From positions 5,642,001 through 5,706,000 of the forward strand of contig CP036279.1 of assembly GCA_007748055.1 (NCBI GenBank): 64,000 nt of DNA, given 5' to 3'. Source of the DNA: Kolteria novifilia (lineage in GTDB: Bacteria > Planctomycetota > Planctomycetia > Kolteriales > Kolteriaceae). This document shows, in pieces, positions 37,185 through 47,138 of this stretch (position 1 is its first letter; every line of letters begins with the position of its first letter). The notes beneath the pieces are model-generated. The model did not search any database. It saw only the letters and a list, made by a program, of their open reading frames with translations, and was not told the DNA's origin. The position numbers were made by a program, and so were the translations under genes.

Positions 37185-38003
37185 ATGATTCGTTCGAGCG
37201 TCACGATCAGCCTGGTCAACGAAGCCCGCGGCGGCCCCTTCGTCTATTGGGACGACTTCGAGGCGAGTTGCCAAAAGGCGAAAGCACTCGGCTTCGACGC
37301 CGTCGAACTCTTCGCCCCGAAACCGAACGCGGTCCCCGCTGAGCAACTCCGGCGCGTCCTCGAGACGCACGATCTCAAGCTCGCCGCCGTCGGTACCGGC
37401 GCCGGTTGGGTGATCCAACGACTTCAGCTCTGCGATCCCGACAAGGCCACTCGCGCCAAGGCGATCGACTTCATCCGGTCGATGATCGACTACGGCGGTC
37501 CCTTCGGAGCCCCCGCGATCATTGGCTCGATGCAAGGTCGCGCCGCCGGGGCGGTCGATCGCGACGCCGCCCTCGGCATGCTCGGCGAGGCTCTCGACGA
37601 ACTCGGCAACCACGCCCGCCAGTACGAGACCCCTCTCATTTACGAGCCCCTCAATCGCTACGAGACCAATCTCATCACGACGGTCGCCGACGGCGTCACG
37701 CTGCTCGAGTCGATCTCGACTGACAACGTCCGTCTGCTGACCGATCTCTTCCACATGAACATTGAGGAGGCCGACATCGCCGCGGCCCTCAAGACGGGCG
37801 GGAAGCACGTGGGACATTTGCACTTCGTCGACTCCAACCGTCAAGCTGCCGGACGCGGGCATATGGACTACGCACCGATCGCCGCGGCCCTCAAGGAGAT
37901 CGGCTACGACGGCTACGCCTCGGCCGAAGCCTTCGCGATCCCCTCGTCCGACGAGGCCGCTCAACAGACCATCAACGCGTTCCGCCAATGGTTTGGCGCG
38001 TGA
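37185..38003 (+). CDS. Sugar phosphate isomerase/epimerase-family protein (TIM barrel)
   Basis: 272 residues, cytoplasmic. Seen: FDAVELFAPKPNAV, APAIIGSMQGR, LIYEPLNRYETNLI (metal Glu), RLLTDLFHMNIEEADI (Asp and His ligands), GHLHFVDSNRQAAGRGHMDY and a final ASAEAFAIPSSDEA. It resembles D-tagatose/L-ribulose 3-epimerase-type members (the NRYE motif is typical of them), so epimerisation of a ketose or ketoacid is likely. AGGAAAG lies before the ATG. A longer frame to 36492 overlaps the dehydrogenase and is not used. Confidence 0.9.
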   Translation: MIRSSVTISLVNEARGGPFVYWDDFEASCQKAKALGFDAVELFAPKPNAVPAEQLRRVLETHDLKLAAVGTGAGWVIQRLQLCDPDKATRAKAIDFIRSMIDYGGPFGAPAIIGSMQGRAAGAVDRDAALGMLGEALDELGNHARQYETPLIYEPLNRYETNLITTVADGVTLLESISTDNVRLLTDLFHMNIEEADIAAALKTGGKHVGHLHFVDSNRQAAGRGHMDYAPIAAALKEIGYDGYASAEAFAIPSSDEAAQQTINAFRQWFGA

Positions 38004-38055
38004 AGCGCCTCTCGGCACCGGACAACTCAACGAAGACAACCTCTTGGAGATCACC

Positions 38056-39327
38056 ATGGCAAGTAAACCAACGGTCCTCGGCCTGACCCCAAGTTTCGGG
38101 TTCGGCGATCGCATCGGACTAGCGACCCCCGGCCACGTCGAGGCGATGAAGCGCTCGGGCAAAACCTTCGCGCCGATCTTCCCGCAGCAGTCGATCCGGG
38201 AGATGGCTCGCACCAGCCGCGGCCCCGAGCAGGTCATGAAGGACGCCCTCGAGGGGATGACTCAGGCTGGCTGGAGCGGACCAACCGGCGCCGACGCCGA
38301 CCACCTGAAGACCGAGGAGGACGTCAACCGGACCGCCGCCGTCGGCTTCACCTTCTTCACCATTGACCCCTCCGGCGATGTCGACGCCTCGGCCGACAAC
38401 TACGACGAGCCCACCCTTCGCGACCGGTTCGCCTCGATCCGCGATCGCATCGGCTGGGTCGATGCCTACAAGGGCCGCCAGCATGAACTGCCCAACGGCA
38501 CGACGGTCACGCTCGACGAAGAGGCCTGCCTGCGGTGCGCCGTCAAATACGGCCTCGCGATCAACAGCGCCGTCGCGCTGGCCGACCACATCAAGTCGGT
38601 CCACGAAGCCTCGGGAAGCGACTACGAGATCGAGCTGAGCGTCGACGAAACCGACCAACCGACGACGCTCGCCGAGCACTACATCATCGCCGACCAGTGC
38701 CTCTCCAGCGGGATGAAACTCGTCAGTCTCGCCCCGCGGTTCATCGGCGACTTCGAGAAGGGCGTCGACTTCAAGGGAGACGCGGCGCTGCTCGAAAAGT
38801 CCCTCCACGATCACGCCGCGATCGCGGAATTGCTCGGCCCTTACAAGCTGAGCCTTCACTCCGGCTCGGACAAGCTCTCGATGTACGCCGCCCTCTCGCG
38901 GGCCACCAAGGGTCGCTTGCACGTCAAGACCGCCGGGACCAGCTACCTCGAAGCCCTGCGCGTCGCCGCGCGACACGATGAATCCCTCTTCCGGGCGATC
39001 ATCGACTTCAGCCGCGAACGCTACGACACCGATAAAGCGACCTACCATGTCTCCGCGAAGCTCGACTCGGCACCGACGACCAAAGAGGTCGCTGACGTCA
39101 CCGAACTGGAGCGTCACTACCTCGAGAAGTGGGAAGACGTCCCCGCGGGCAAGGGCTTCACCGCCCCCGGCCGGCAGATCCTCCACTGCACCTTCGGCTC
39201 GGTGCTGACGCACGCCGAGTTCGGCCCGCTGCTGCGGTCGCTACTCGAAAGCCACCTCGACACCTACACCGAGGTGCTGGCGATTCACTTCAGCAAGCAC
39301 TTGGAAGCGTTGAACGCTGGGCTTTGA
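38056..39327 (+). CDS. UxaE-like tagaturonate epimerase-family protein
   Basis: 423 residues. The conserved start SFGFGDRIGLATPGHVEAMK, then FPQQSIREMARTSRGPEQVM, GADADHLKTEEDV and SLHSGSDKLSMY match the UxaE group, which epimerises D-tagaturonate to D-fructuronate in hexuronate use. It lacks the N-terminal domain of the longer thermotogal members. Seen together with a mutarotase and a lactonase, it may instead act on a related keto sugar acid. TTGGAG lies before the ATG at 38056. The family is confident, the exact substrate is not. Confidence 0.85.
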   Translation: MASKPTVLGLTPSFGFGDRIGLATPGHVEAMKRSGKTFAPIFPQQSIREMARTSRGPEQVMKDALEGMTQAGWSGPTGADADHLKTEEDVNRTAAVGFTFFTIDPSGDVDASADNYDEPTLRDRFASIRDRIGWVDAYKGRQHELPNGTTVTLDEEACLRCAVKYGLAINSAVALADHIKSVHEASGSDYEIELSVDETDQPTTLAEHYIIADQCLSSGMKLVSLAPRFIGDFEKGVDFKGDAALLEKSLHDHAAIAELLGPYKLSLHSGSDKLSMYAALSRATKGRLHVKTAGTSYLEALRVAARHDESLFRAIIDFSRERYDTDKATYHVSAKLDSAPTTKEVADVTELERHYLEKWEDVPAGKGFTAPGRQILHCTFGSVLTHAEFGPLLRSLLESHLDTYTEVLAIHFSKHLEALNAGL

Positions 39328-39349
39328 TCACAAGCGTTGGGGAACGACG

Positions 39350-39796
39350 ATGCTCAAGCACAAACTGATTCATCCGACCATCAACGGAATCCTCGGTCGG
39401 GCCGGCCATCACGGCAAGATCCTGATCGCCGACGGCAACTACCCGGTCTCTTCGAAGCTGGGGCCAAACGCGGAACTCGTGCATTTGAACCTGATGCCGG
39501 GACTGGTCACGTGCGATCAAGTCCTCGAGGCAATTCTCTCGGCCATCCCGATCGAAGAGATCAACACGATGATGTACGAGACGACCGGCCCCTACGCGCT
39601 GAGCGAGGATCCTCCGGTCTGGGACGAGTATCGCAAGACGCTCGCGGGCGCCGGACTCGATCTCAAGCTCGAGCCGATCGAGAAGTGGGCCTTCTACGAC
39701 GCGGTCGCGACACCCGATCATATCCTAACGGTGCAGACCGCCGACCAACAGCGTTACGCGAACATCCTTCTCTCCATCGGCGTCCGTATGGACTGA
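39350..39796 (+). CDS. RbsD/FucU-family sugar mutarotase
   Basis: 148 residues, close to FucU length. RbsD/FucU proteins interconvert the pyranose/furanose or alpha/beta forms of ribose or fucose. Seen: KLIHPTINGILGRAGHHGKI, then LIADGNYPV (catalytic His plus Asp), EINTMMYETTGPYA, and KWAFYDAVATPDHILTVQTA. The longer middle region fits FucU rather than RbsD. It lies 22 bases after the UxaE-like gene, so it is in the same transcript and probably feeds the dehydrogenase step. Confidence 0.92.
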   Translation: MLKHKLIHPTINGILGRAGHHGKILIADGNYPVSSKLGPNAELVHLNLMPGLVTCDQVLEAILSAIPIEEINTMMYETTGPYALSEDPPVWDEYRKTLAGAGLDLKLEPIEKWAFYDAVATPDHILTVQTADQQRYANILLSIGVRMD

Positions 39797-39828
39797 CACC
39801 AACTCGACAAAAGAGGGGGGACACATCC

Positions 39829-40680
39829 ATGGGTCTTGTCATCGATGCGCATCAGCACTTCTGGCGACAGTCGTTGCCGTTCAACTACGAATGGCTCCAA
39901 GCTCCCGAACTGGCGGCGATCAACCGCGACTACTTGCCGGCCGATCTCGAGCCGCATCTCGAGCGGACTGGCGTCGATCGGACGATCTTCGTCCAGACCC
40001 AGCACAACCTCGAGGAGAACCGTTGGGTCTTGGGGCTCGCGGAGAACCTCGACTGGATGGTAGGGGTCGTCGGTTGGGTCGATCTGGCGAGTGAGACTTG
40101 CGAGGAGCAACTGCTCGAGTTCAAGAATCACCCCAAGTTCGTCGGCATTCGCCACGTGACTCATGACGAGCCGGACGATGACTTCATCATCCGCCCCGAC
40201 GTCCTGCGGGGACTCAAGGTGCTCGAGAAGTATCGCGTTCCGTTCGACCTGCTCTTCTACGTGAAGCATCTCCGGCACACCTCGCTCTTGGCGCGGACAC
40301 TACCCGAGTTGCCGATGGTCATCGATCACCTCGCGAAGCCTCGGATCAAGGATCGCGTCTTCGACGACTGGGAGGAGGACTTTCGGCAAGCCGCGAAGTT
40401 CCCCAACATCTACTGCAAGCTCTCCGGCATGGTGACCGAAGCCGACCGGTCCGATTGGAAGCCGAGCGACCTCAAGCCGTACATCGAGATCGCGCTGGAG
40501 GGTTTTGGCCCCGAGCGTTGCCTCTTCGGCACCGACTGGCCCGTCTGCGAACTCGCGGGCACTTATGAAGAGGTCTACGCGGCCCTCACCGAGACCATCG
40601 ACGCCCTGAGCGACACCGAGAAGGAACAAATCCTCGGACGCACCGCCGCCGAGTTCTACGGGATCGACATCTCGGAATAG
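39829..40680 (+). CDS. Amidohydrolase-2 family lactonase (L-fuconolactonase-like)
   Basis: 283 residues. Seen: VIDAHQHFWRQS (metal His-x-His), FVGIRHVTHDEPDD, MVIDHLAKPRIKD, YCKLSGMVTEAD and CLFGTDWPVCELAGT (Asp). This is the pattern of L-fucono-1,5-lactonase and L-rhamnono-lactonase, which open the lactone made by a sugar dehydrogenase. With the mutarotase and the aldose dehydrogenase it fits an oxidative (non-phosphorylating) deoxyhexose route. AAGAGGGGGG lies about 8 bases before the ATG. It is the last gene before a large repeat array. Confidence 0.92.
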   Translation: MGLVIDAHQHFWRQSLPFNYEWLQAPELAAINRDYLPADLEPHLERTGVDRTIFVQTQHNLEENRWVLGLAENLDWMVGVVGWVDLASETCEEQLLEFKNHPKFVGIRHVTHDEPDDDFIIRPDVLRGLKVLEKYRVPFDLLFYVKHLRHTSLLARTLPELPMVIDHLAKPRIKDRVFDDWEEDFRQAAKFPNIYCKLSGMVTEADRSDWKPSDLKPYIEIALEGFGPERCLFGTDWPVCELAGTYEEVYAALTETIDALSDTEKEQILGRTAAEFYGIDISE

Positions 40681-40782
40681 GCGACGTTGCTCGCGGAAGC
40701 GGTATCGGCGGAGAAGTGTTTCCAGCATCCCCGCGGCGAGCTTGGGCGCGGCACGCGATCAAGTGCCATGTTCATGACACAT

Positions 40783-42094
40783 CTCTCGCGAGGAGAGGGG
40801 AACAAGAGGCTCACTCTCCCACAGGGAGAGGGGAACAAGAGGCTCACTCTCCCACGGGGAGAGGGGATGGCACCGATCAAGCGCCATGCCTTTGACACCT
40901 CTCCCATGGGGAGAGGTCGGCGAGCGCAGCGAGACGGGTGAGGGGATTGATTGCGCCGTCAACCAATCCGGTTTGTTGGAAGAGTTCCTACTCGCCCTAA
41001 GAGGAACACGTGACGCGAAGAGACCCCCCTCACCCCTAACCCCTCTCCCGCAGGGAGAGGGGAACAAGAGGCTCACTCTCCCACAGGGAGAGGGGAACAA
41101 GAGGCTCGCTCTCCCACAGGGAGAGGGGATGGCACCGATCAAGCGCCATGCCTTTGACACCTCTCCCATGGGGAGAGGTCGGCGAGCGCAGCGAGACGGG
41201 TGAGGGGATTGATTGCGCCGTCAACCAATCCGGTTTGCTGGAAGAGTTCCTACTCGCCCTAAGAGGAACACGTGACGCGAAGAGAACCCCCTCACCCCTA
41301 ACCCCTCTCCCACAGGGAGAGGGGAACAAGAGGCTCGCTCTCCCGCAGGGAGAGGGGATGGCACCGATCAAGCGCCATGCCTTTGACACCTCTCCCATGG
41401 GGAGAGGTCGGCGAGCGCAGCGAGACGGGTGAGGGGATTGATTGCGCGGTCAACCAATCCGGTTTGTTGGAAGAGTTCCTACTCGCCCTAAGAGGAACAC
41501 GTGACGCGAAGAGAACCCCCTCACCCCTAACCCCTCTCCCACAGGGAGAGGGGAACAAGAGGCTCGCTCTCCCACAGGGAGAGGGGAACAAGAGGCTCGC
41601 TCTCCCACAGGGAGAGGGGAACAAGAGGCTCGCTCTCCCACAGGGAGAGGGGAACAAGAGGCTCGCTCTCCCACGGGGAGAGGGGAACAAGAGGCTCGCT
41701 CTCCCACGGGGAGAGGGGAACAAGAGGCTCACTCTCCCGCAGGGAGAGGGGATGGCACCGATCAAGCGCCATGCCTTTGACACCTCTCCCATGGGGAGAG
41801 GTCGGCGAGCGCAGCGAGACGGGTGAGGGGATTGATTGCGCCGTCAACCAATCCGGTTTGTTGGAAGAGTTCCTACTCGCCCTAAGAGGAACACGTGACG
41901 CGAAGAGAACCCCCTCACCCCTAACCCCTCTCCCACAGGGAGAGGGGAACAAGAGGCTCACTCTCCCACGGGGAGAGGGGAACAAGAGGCTCGCTCTCCC
42001 ACGGGGAGAGGGGAACAAGAGGCTCGCTCTCCCACAGGGAGAGGGGAACAAGAGGCTCGCTCTCCCACGGGGAGAGGGGAACAGGAGGCACTTG
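40783..42094 (+). repeat. Nested palindromic repeat array, 1.3 kb
   Basis: Four longer blocks begin at 40867, 41129, 41358 and 41752 with ATGGCACCGATCAAGCG. Each has the bipartite element (hairpin CCTCTCCCATGGGGAGAGG, GTCGGCGAGCGCAGCGAGAC, and TCAACCAATCCGG). Between blocks, 33-bp units of the form GGGGAACAAGAGGCTCGCTC plus TCCCACAGGGAGA are tandemly repeated (15 full linkers in all). Block starts differ by 262, 229 and 394 bp, differing from each other by multiples of 33. Long open frames here are artefacts. No CRISPR-like spacers exist. Confidence 0.95.
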
Positions 42095-42163
42095 AGCAAT
42101 CGACGAGACACCAGCTCATCGCCATCGACCGAAACCACGAAACGCTAGTCAACGGAACTCAAC

Positions 42164-43696
42164 ATGACACTCAACATCATCGCTCTCCTGCTTGCGGCGG
42201 GACTCGCCTCGGCCGATAAATCGGCGGAACAACCAAACATCCTGTACATCATGTCGGACGATCACGCCGCGCACGCGATCGGCGCCTACGGCGGACGACT
42301 CGCCACGCTCGATCCGACACCGAACATCGATCGGCTCGCGGAGGAAGGGGCGCGACTGACGAACTGTTTCTGCACCAACTCGATCTGCACGCCGAGCCGC
42401 GCGACGATCATGACCGGCCAGTACAGCCACCGCAATGGGGTCACGACCTTGAACGGGTCGATTCCTCCCGAACGACAAACCCTCGCGAAGATGATGAAGA
42501 GCGCCGGCTACGAAACCGCCATGATCGGCAAGTGGCACCTTAAGAAAGAACCGGCTGCCTTCGACTACTATGCCGTGCTGCCTGGCCAAGGTTCGTACTT
42601 CAACCCGATCTTCCGCGTACGTGGCAAAGCCCCCTGGCCCGGCAGCACCATCCGCGCCTCGAAGTACGATTCCACCCACTCTTCCGATGCCATCACCGAC
42701 CTCTCGCTCAAGTGGCTGAAGAACCGCGAACAGAAGGACAAACCCTTCTTCCTGATGCACCACTTCAAAGCCCCGCACGACAACTTCGAGAACGCCGAAC
42801 GCTACGACTGGCTCTACGGCGACGTCGACATTCCCGAGCCGGAGAGTCTGTGGAAACGCGAGAACCACGGACCGAAAGGTCATCCCCAGTTCGGCACCTC
42901 GGTCGGTCCCCGCAACACCCGCCGCAACATGGGACATCACATGTTCGTCGACGAGAACCTCTCGCCGGAGGAGTACAAGCGATCCGCCTATCAGCGCTAC
43001 TTGAAGAAATTCCTTCGCTGCGTGAAGGGGGTCGACGACAACATCGGTCGGCTCCTCGATCATCTCGAAGCGACGGGCGAACTCGACAACACCGTGATCG
43101 TCTACACCGCCGACCAAGGTTTCATGCTCGGCGAGCACGACTACATTGACAAACGCTGGATGTACGAGGAATCACAGCGGATGCCCTTCGTCGTCCGCTA
43201 TCCCAAGGCAATCAAGGCGGGAACGACATCCGATGACTTGATCAACAATGTCGACTTCGCACCGACGCTCCTCGAACTCGCGGGCGTCGCCAAGGAGGAG
43301 ATGCCAAGCGACTTTCAGGGGAGGAGCTTCGTCGGGCAACTCAAGGGCGAGAAGGCGGAGGACTGGCGCGACGCGACCTACTATCGCTACTGGATGCACA
43401 TGGCCCACCACGACAACCCGGCCCACTACGGCATCCGGACGAAGGATCACAAACTGATCTTCTTCTACGGCATGCCGCTGGACGCTCCGGGCGCCGTGCG
43501 GGAGGTGACCGAGCCCTACTGGGAGCTCTATGACCTAGCGAAAGACCCGCACGAGATGAATAACGTCTACGACGCTCCCGAATACGCCGAGGTCGTCGCG
43601 CGGCTAAAGAAGAAACTGGCGAGCATCAAAAAAGAGGTCGGCGATACCGACGAGCAGTATCCCGACCTCCAGCGAGCGGTGGAGTCGACCCCGTGA
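42164..43696 (+). CDS. Secreted sulfatase (Cys-type formylglycine sulfatase)
   Basis: 510 residues. The N-terminal MTLNIIALLLAAGLASA is a signal peptide. The sulfatase core has the metal-binding NILYIMSDDH (Asp pair), the formylglycine site CTPSRATIMTG, GKWHLKK, FLMHHFKAPH and TADQGFMLGEHDY (third metal set). The C-terminus reads ELYDLAKDPHEMNN. It needs a formylglycine-generating enzyme, which is not in the window. It removes sulfate from a polysaccharide; the substrate is unknown. GGAACTC lies before the ATG, just past the repeat array. Confidence 0.94.
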   Translation: MTLNIIALLLAAGLASADKSAEQPNILYIMSDDHAAHAIGAYGGRLATLDPTPNIDRLAEEGARLTNCFCTNSICTPSRATIMTGQYSHRNGVTTLNGSIPPERQTLAKMMKSAGYETAMIGKWHLKKEPAAFDYYAVLPGQGSYFNPIFRVRGKAPWPGSTIRASKYDSTHSSDAITDLSLKWLKNREQKDKPFFLMHHFKAPHDNFENAERYDWLYGDVDIPEPESLWKRENHGPKGHPQFGTSVGPRNTRRNMGHHMFVDENLSPEEYKRSAYQRYLKKFLRCVKGVDDNIGRLLDHLEATGELDNTVIVYTADQGFMLGEHDYIDKRWMYEESQRMPFVVRYPKAIKAGTTSDDLINNVDFAPTLLELAGVAKEEMPSDFQGRSFVGQLKGEKAEDWRDATYYRYWMHMAHHDNPAHYGIRTKDHKLIFFYGMPLDAPGAVREVTEPYWELYDLAKDPHEMNNVYDAPEYAEVVARLKKKLASIKKEVGDTDEQYPDLQRAVESTP

Positions 43697-45586
43697 TTAG
43701 TTCAGGTCGGCGAGCGTCTTCTCCTTGAGGCGGCCGACGTAGCCGCTGGGGCGTCCTTTGACCGAAGGGATCTTCTCGGGCAGCGCCGCGATCTGCTTCT
43801 TGAAGGGCTTCGCCTTGTCGCCCAACTGATCGATCGCGTTGAAGGCGAGGATTGCCGCATAGACGCCGCTGTTGCGTTGGTCGGCCTCCTTCAGCAGCGT
43901 CGTCATTGCTTGCTTCACGTCGGCCTTGTCGCCGTATTGCCCAAGAGCGTCGGCCGCGACAATCCGCACGTAGGGGGACTTGTCCTTGAGGGACGCCTCG
44001 AGCTGCTCGTGCCCCTTCTCCACGCCTGCCGAACCCCGCATCAGAAGCCCGAGGGCACCCCAGTAGCGGACGGCGCTATCGGCGTCATCCAGCGCCGCGA
44101 TCAAGTCGGGAGTCGACTCCTCCTTGAGCATCGAGGCTTTCTCGGCCATCGCCAAGATGCGATCGAGCGGATACTGATCGCTATCGTGTCCCATCTCGTA
44201 GGGAGTCGAGCCTTGCGAGCGCTCGTGAATCTCTCCCTCGGGAAGAAAGCCGACGTCCCGGATTTCAAGCGCCTTGTCCCGCTGCGCCTTGCGAAGACGA
44301 GCGAGGATCCGTTGATGCTCCGGGGATGAGGCGAGATTGTTGACCTCGTCGGGGTCGGTCTTGAGATCGTAGAGTTCCTCGGGCGGCTTGGTGTTCCAGA
44401 AATGGGACTGAGCGGCGTTCAGTTTCCCTTCGTCGTGAAGCTTCTTCCAGACCTGCGTCGTCGGCGTCTGAAACATGTACGAAACGTGCTGACCGTAGAT
44501 CTTGTGCGGCATGTAGTTGCGGATATAGACGTAGCGTTTGTCGCGAGCGGTCCGCACCAAGTCGTAGCGTTCGTCCATCCGGCCGCGGAAGCCGAAGAGG
44601 AAGTCCTGCTCCGGCGCGGGGTACTTGCCCATGAAGGCGTGGCCCTGCAACTGCTTGGGCGGCTTGATCCCGGCGATGCTCAAGAGCGTCGGGGCGAAAT
44701 CGACAAAGCCGACCAGTTGATCGGTCGTCCCTCCCGGCTTGTAGCCCTTGGGTGCGAGATCCTTGAACTTCTCGGGAACGTGAACGACGAGCGGCACCTG
44801 CAATCCGGAGTTGTACGGCCAGCGTTTGCTCCGCGGCATGCCCGAGCCATGATCGCCGTAATAGAAGACAATCGTGTCGTCCTTGAGCCCGTCTTTGTCG
44901 AGTTCGTTGAGTGTTTTGCCGACTAGGGCGTCCATTTCGGTCAGTTTGTCGTAGTACTGCGCCCAATCCTGGCGAACTTCCGGCGTGTCGGGATGGTAGG
45001 CGGGAACGCGAACCTTGGCCGGGTCGTGGATGGCCTTGTGGGGACGCTTGCGGAGTTGGCTCTCGTGGCTGACGGTGTAGTTGAAGATCGCGAAGAAGGG
45101 CTGGCCGGACTTGCGGTTTTTCCAGTGGGCGTTCTTGCCCGACTCATCCCAGACTTTGCCATCTTTGGCGAGGTTGTAATCTTCCTTGCGGTTGTTAGTG
45201 CAGTAGTACCCGGCTTCGCGAAGATAGACGGGGTACATCTTGAAACTCTTGGGGAGTTGGGTCATGCTCCGCATGTGCTCCGATCCCGTGCTCGGCGGAT
45301 AGAGCCCGGAGATGAGCGTCGTGCGAGCCGGCGCGCAGACCGGAGCGGTCGACCAGCAGTTGAGATAGATCAACCCTTCCGACGCCAAGCCATCGATGTT
45401 CGGCGTGTCGGCATAGTCGTCGCCGTAGCATCCCAAGTGCGGCCCGTTGTCCTCGCTGGTGATCCAAAGGATATTCGGACGTTCGGTCTTCTGATCGGCA
45501 TTCGCACTAGGCGCGAACGCCAGGGACGCGAGCATCGCCAGCGTCAGCGCGATTGTCGTCGGGCTCTTTCCGTGAAACGTCGACAT
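43697..45586 (-). CDS. Secreted sulfatase with C-terminal HEAT-like repeats
   Basis: 629 residues from the Met at 45586. The signal peptide is SPTTIALTLAMLASLAFAPS. The catalytic part has NILWITSEDNG, the formylglycine site VCAPARTTLISG, NYTVSHESQ and FYYGDHGSGMPRSKRW. After about residue 450 there is a helical repeat region (IAALDDADSAVRYWGALGLL, VRIVAADALGQYGDKAD, VYAAILAFNAIDQLG) that looks like HEAT repeats and may bind a partner or substrate. The two sulfatases converge (stops meet at 43696/43697). A start at 45727 is rejected because it lacks a signal peptide. Confidence 0.92.
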   Translation of the reverse strand: MSTFHGKSPTTIALTLAMLASLAFAPSANADQKTERPNILWITSEDNGPHLGCYGDDYADTPNIDGLASEGLIYLNCWSTAPVCAPARTTLISGLYPPSTGSEHMRSMTQLPKSFKMYPVYLREAGYYCTNNRKEDYNLAKDGKVWDESGKNAHWKNRKSGQPFFAIFNYTVSHESQLRKRPHKAIHDPAKVRVPAYHPDTPEVRQDWAQYYDKLTEMDALVGKTLNELDKDGLKDDTIVFYYGDHGSGMPRSKRWPYNSGLQVPLVVHVPEKFKDLAPKGYKPGGTTDQLVGFVDFAPTLLSIAGIKPPKQLQGHAFMGKYPAPEQDFLFGFRGRMDERYDLVRTARDKRYVYIRNYMPHKIYGQHVSYMFQTPTTQVWKKLHDEGKLNAAQSHFWNTKPPEELYDLKTDPDEVNNLASSPEHQRILARLRKAQRDKALEIRDVGFLPEGEIHERSQGSTPYEMGHDSDQYPLDRILAMAEKASMLKEESTPDLIAALDDADSAVRYWGALGLLMRGSAGVEKGHEQLEASLKDKSPYVRIVAADALGQYGDKADVKQAMTTLLKEADQRNSGVYAAILAFNAIDQLGDKAKPFKKQIAALPEKIPSVKGRPSGYVGRLKEKTLADLN

Positions 45587-45864
45587 GGAAGTACGGTTCC
45601 TCACTGCTGCTTTCGGGAATTCATCGGGCGGGACGCGGAGGCCGAAGCGGTGCTCCTGAGCACACGCGCAATCGGTGGGTAGTCCACGATCGATAGGCCG
45701 CCGTCCGCTCGGCCCATCATGGTTCAAAGGAAGTGGTGAGTCAAACGAAAGCCGAGCAGCCTGGCTCTCGATCGGTGCGCCCCGGAAGACAAGAGTGGAA
45801 ACGGACCGATCCTTCCCTTCGCCACGGGACGGATCGGTCCTCGGATTGTCGACAGCCCGTTCGC

Positions 45865-46851
45865 TCAGAATCCGTCGATGAGTTGACCATCGGCGATCGC
45901 GATCAGACGCTCATACGTGCTGTTGATGGTGTTGTCGGGATCATGGTCGACATTCTCGCTGACGAAGGTCACCGCCCCGTCGAGGAACAGGAAGTGAGCT
46001 CCGCCGGGATGAGCGCTACTAAACCCTCGCTCGCAGTTGGTGCCGATGCAGTTCATCGGCCACTCGGCGCCGGCCATCACGTAGGACTGCCCTTGTTTGG
46101 CGCTGCTGTCGGTGTCGCCGTTGGTGCCGAAAATGACCGCGGCGCCCAGACGTTTGCCGGCGAGTTCCCAGGTCCGTTCGCCGAGCGCGATCGTCTTGCT
46201 GGTCCCATCGCTGATGTCGGTCAACCTCGTCGCCCGCGCGGTGCAGTTGGTGCAGCCGCCGGTCGGATCGACGCGACCCATGAAGCCGTTCCAGTCGGTG
46301 CGGACCAGTCCTCGACTGTCGTTGCCGCCGACGTAGTTGGAGATCGCGACGTCCCGGCAGTTGGTGGTGTCGCAGTCGTTGGGAGCGGACGACGCTCCCA
46401 TCGGCATGAGCCGGAAGGTGTTCGTCGCCGGGCCACTGTCCGACGGACAGCGGAAGACCTCGATGGGTTGACGCATCAGCGGCAGGAGATCCGTATCGGC
46501 GACGGCCGCGTCGAGCGGTTGGTTACCGACGTTGAGCCGTTCCCAAAGGGCGACTTTGTCGAGGTAGGGCAACAGTAGCGAGCCCCAGCCCCAGTTCGCG
46601 GACGTCCCTTCGTTGCCCGGGTCGGCGTGCCGCACTCCATGTCCGAAAGGAAACGCCGCGTGAGCGTCATGGTAATTGTGGAGAGCTTCCCCCATCTGCT
46701 TGAGGTTGCTCGAACACTGCATCCGCCGAGCGGCCTCGCGCGCCTGCTGAATCGCGGGCAAAAGCAGCGCGACCAGAACACCAATGATCGCGATCACCAC
46801 CAACAATTCGACGAGCGTGAACGCTCCGCGTCTGAACAATCGGACTATCAT
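45865..46851 (-). CDS. DUF1559-family prepilin-like protein
   Basis: 328 residues. The N-terminus is a type IV prepilin-like leader: RRGAFTLVELLVVIAIIGVL with the Gly-Ala-Phe-Thr-x-x-Glu cleavage site, followed by the long hydrophobic helix. The rest is the DUF1559 domain (AARRMQCSSNLKQMGEALHN, then CPSD, ISNYVGG, and the FSSAHPGGAHFLFLDGAVTF ending). This family is greatly expanded in planctomycetes and is assumed to be part of surface structures; the precise role is unknown. Confidence 0.95.
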   Translation of the reverse strand: MIVRLFRRGAFTLVELLVVIAIIGVLVALLLPAIQQAREAARRMQCSSNLKQMGEALHNYHDAHAAFPFGHGVRHADPGNEGTSANWGWGSLLLPYLDKVALWERLNVGNQPLDAAVADTDLLPLMRQPIEVFRCPSDSGPATNTFRLMPMGASSAPNDCDTTNCRDVAISNYVGGNDSRGLVRTDWNGFMGRVDPTGGCTNCTARATRLTDISDGTSKTIALGERTWELAGKRLGAAVIFGTNGDTDSSAKQGQSYVMAGAEWPMNCIGTNCERGFSSAHPGGAHFLFLDGAVTFVSENVDHDPDNTINSTYERLIAIADGQLIDGF

Positions 46852-47138
46852 CGTTTTCCCCCTGCGCTACGTAGTGACGTGCGTCCTCGCTTCCGAAGGA
46901 TGAAGCCCCAAGTCGAACTCCGTCGGAAGAGCATTGCCTTGTCAGATGTGGAAGGAGCAATGCGGTATGAAGACACTGTGGTCCCCTGTAAGCTAACCGA
47001 AGCCGATCCCGATCACAACGGGCTCATCGGGCAATTTTCGCCAGTCCGGCGTTCCTCGAACGTCTCTTTCCCTCGGACGGCGAAAGTTGCTACACCGGAA
47101 GAGGCACCTGGGCGAAAGGAATCCGCACGGAAGTGGAG

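Noticed and set aside
40783-42094. CRISPR array
   Set aside because: The repeats are directly joined; there are no unique spacers and no cas genes nearby.
40687-42148. Long open frames on both strands through the 40.8-kb array
   Set aside because: The frames exist because the repeat period (33) is a multiple of 3 and has no stops; the protein would be an 11-residue tandem repeat without a start signal or family.
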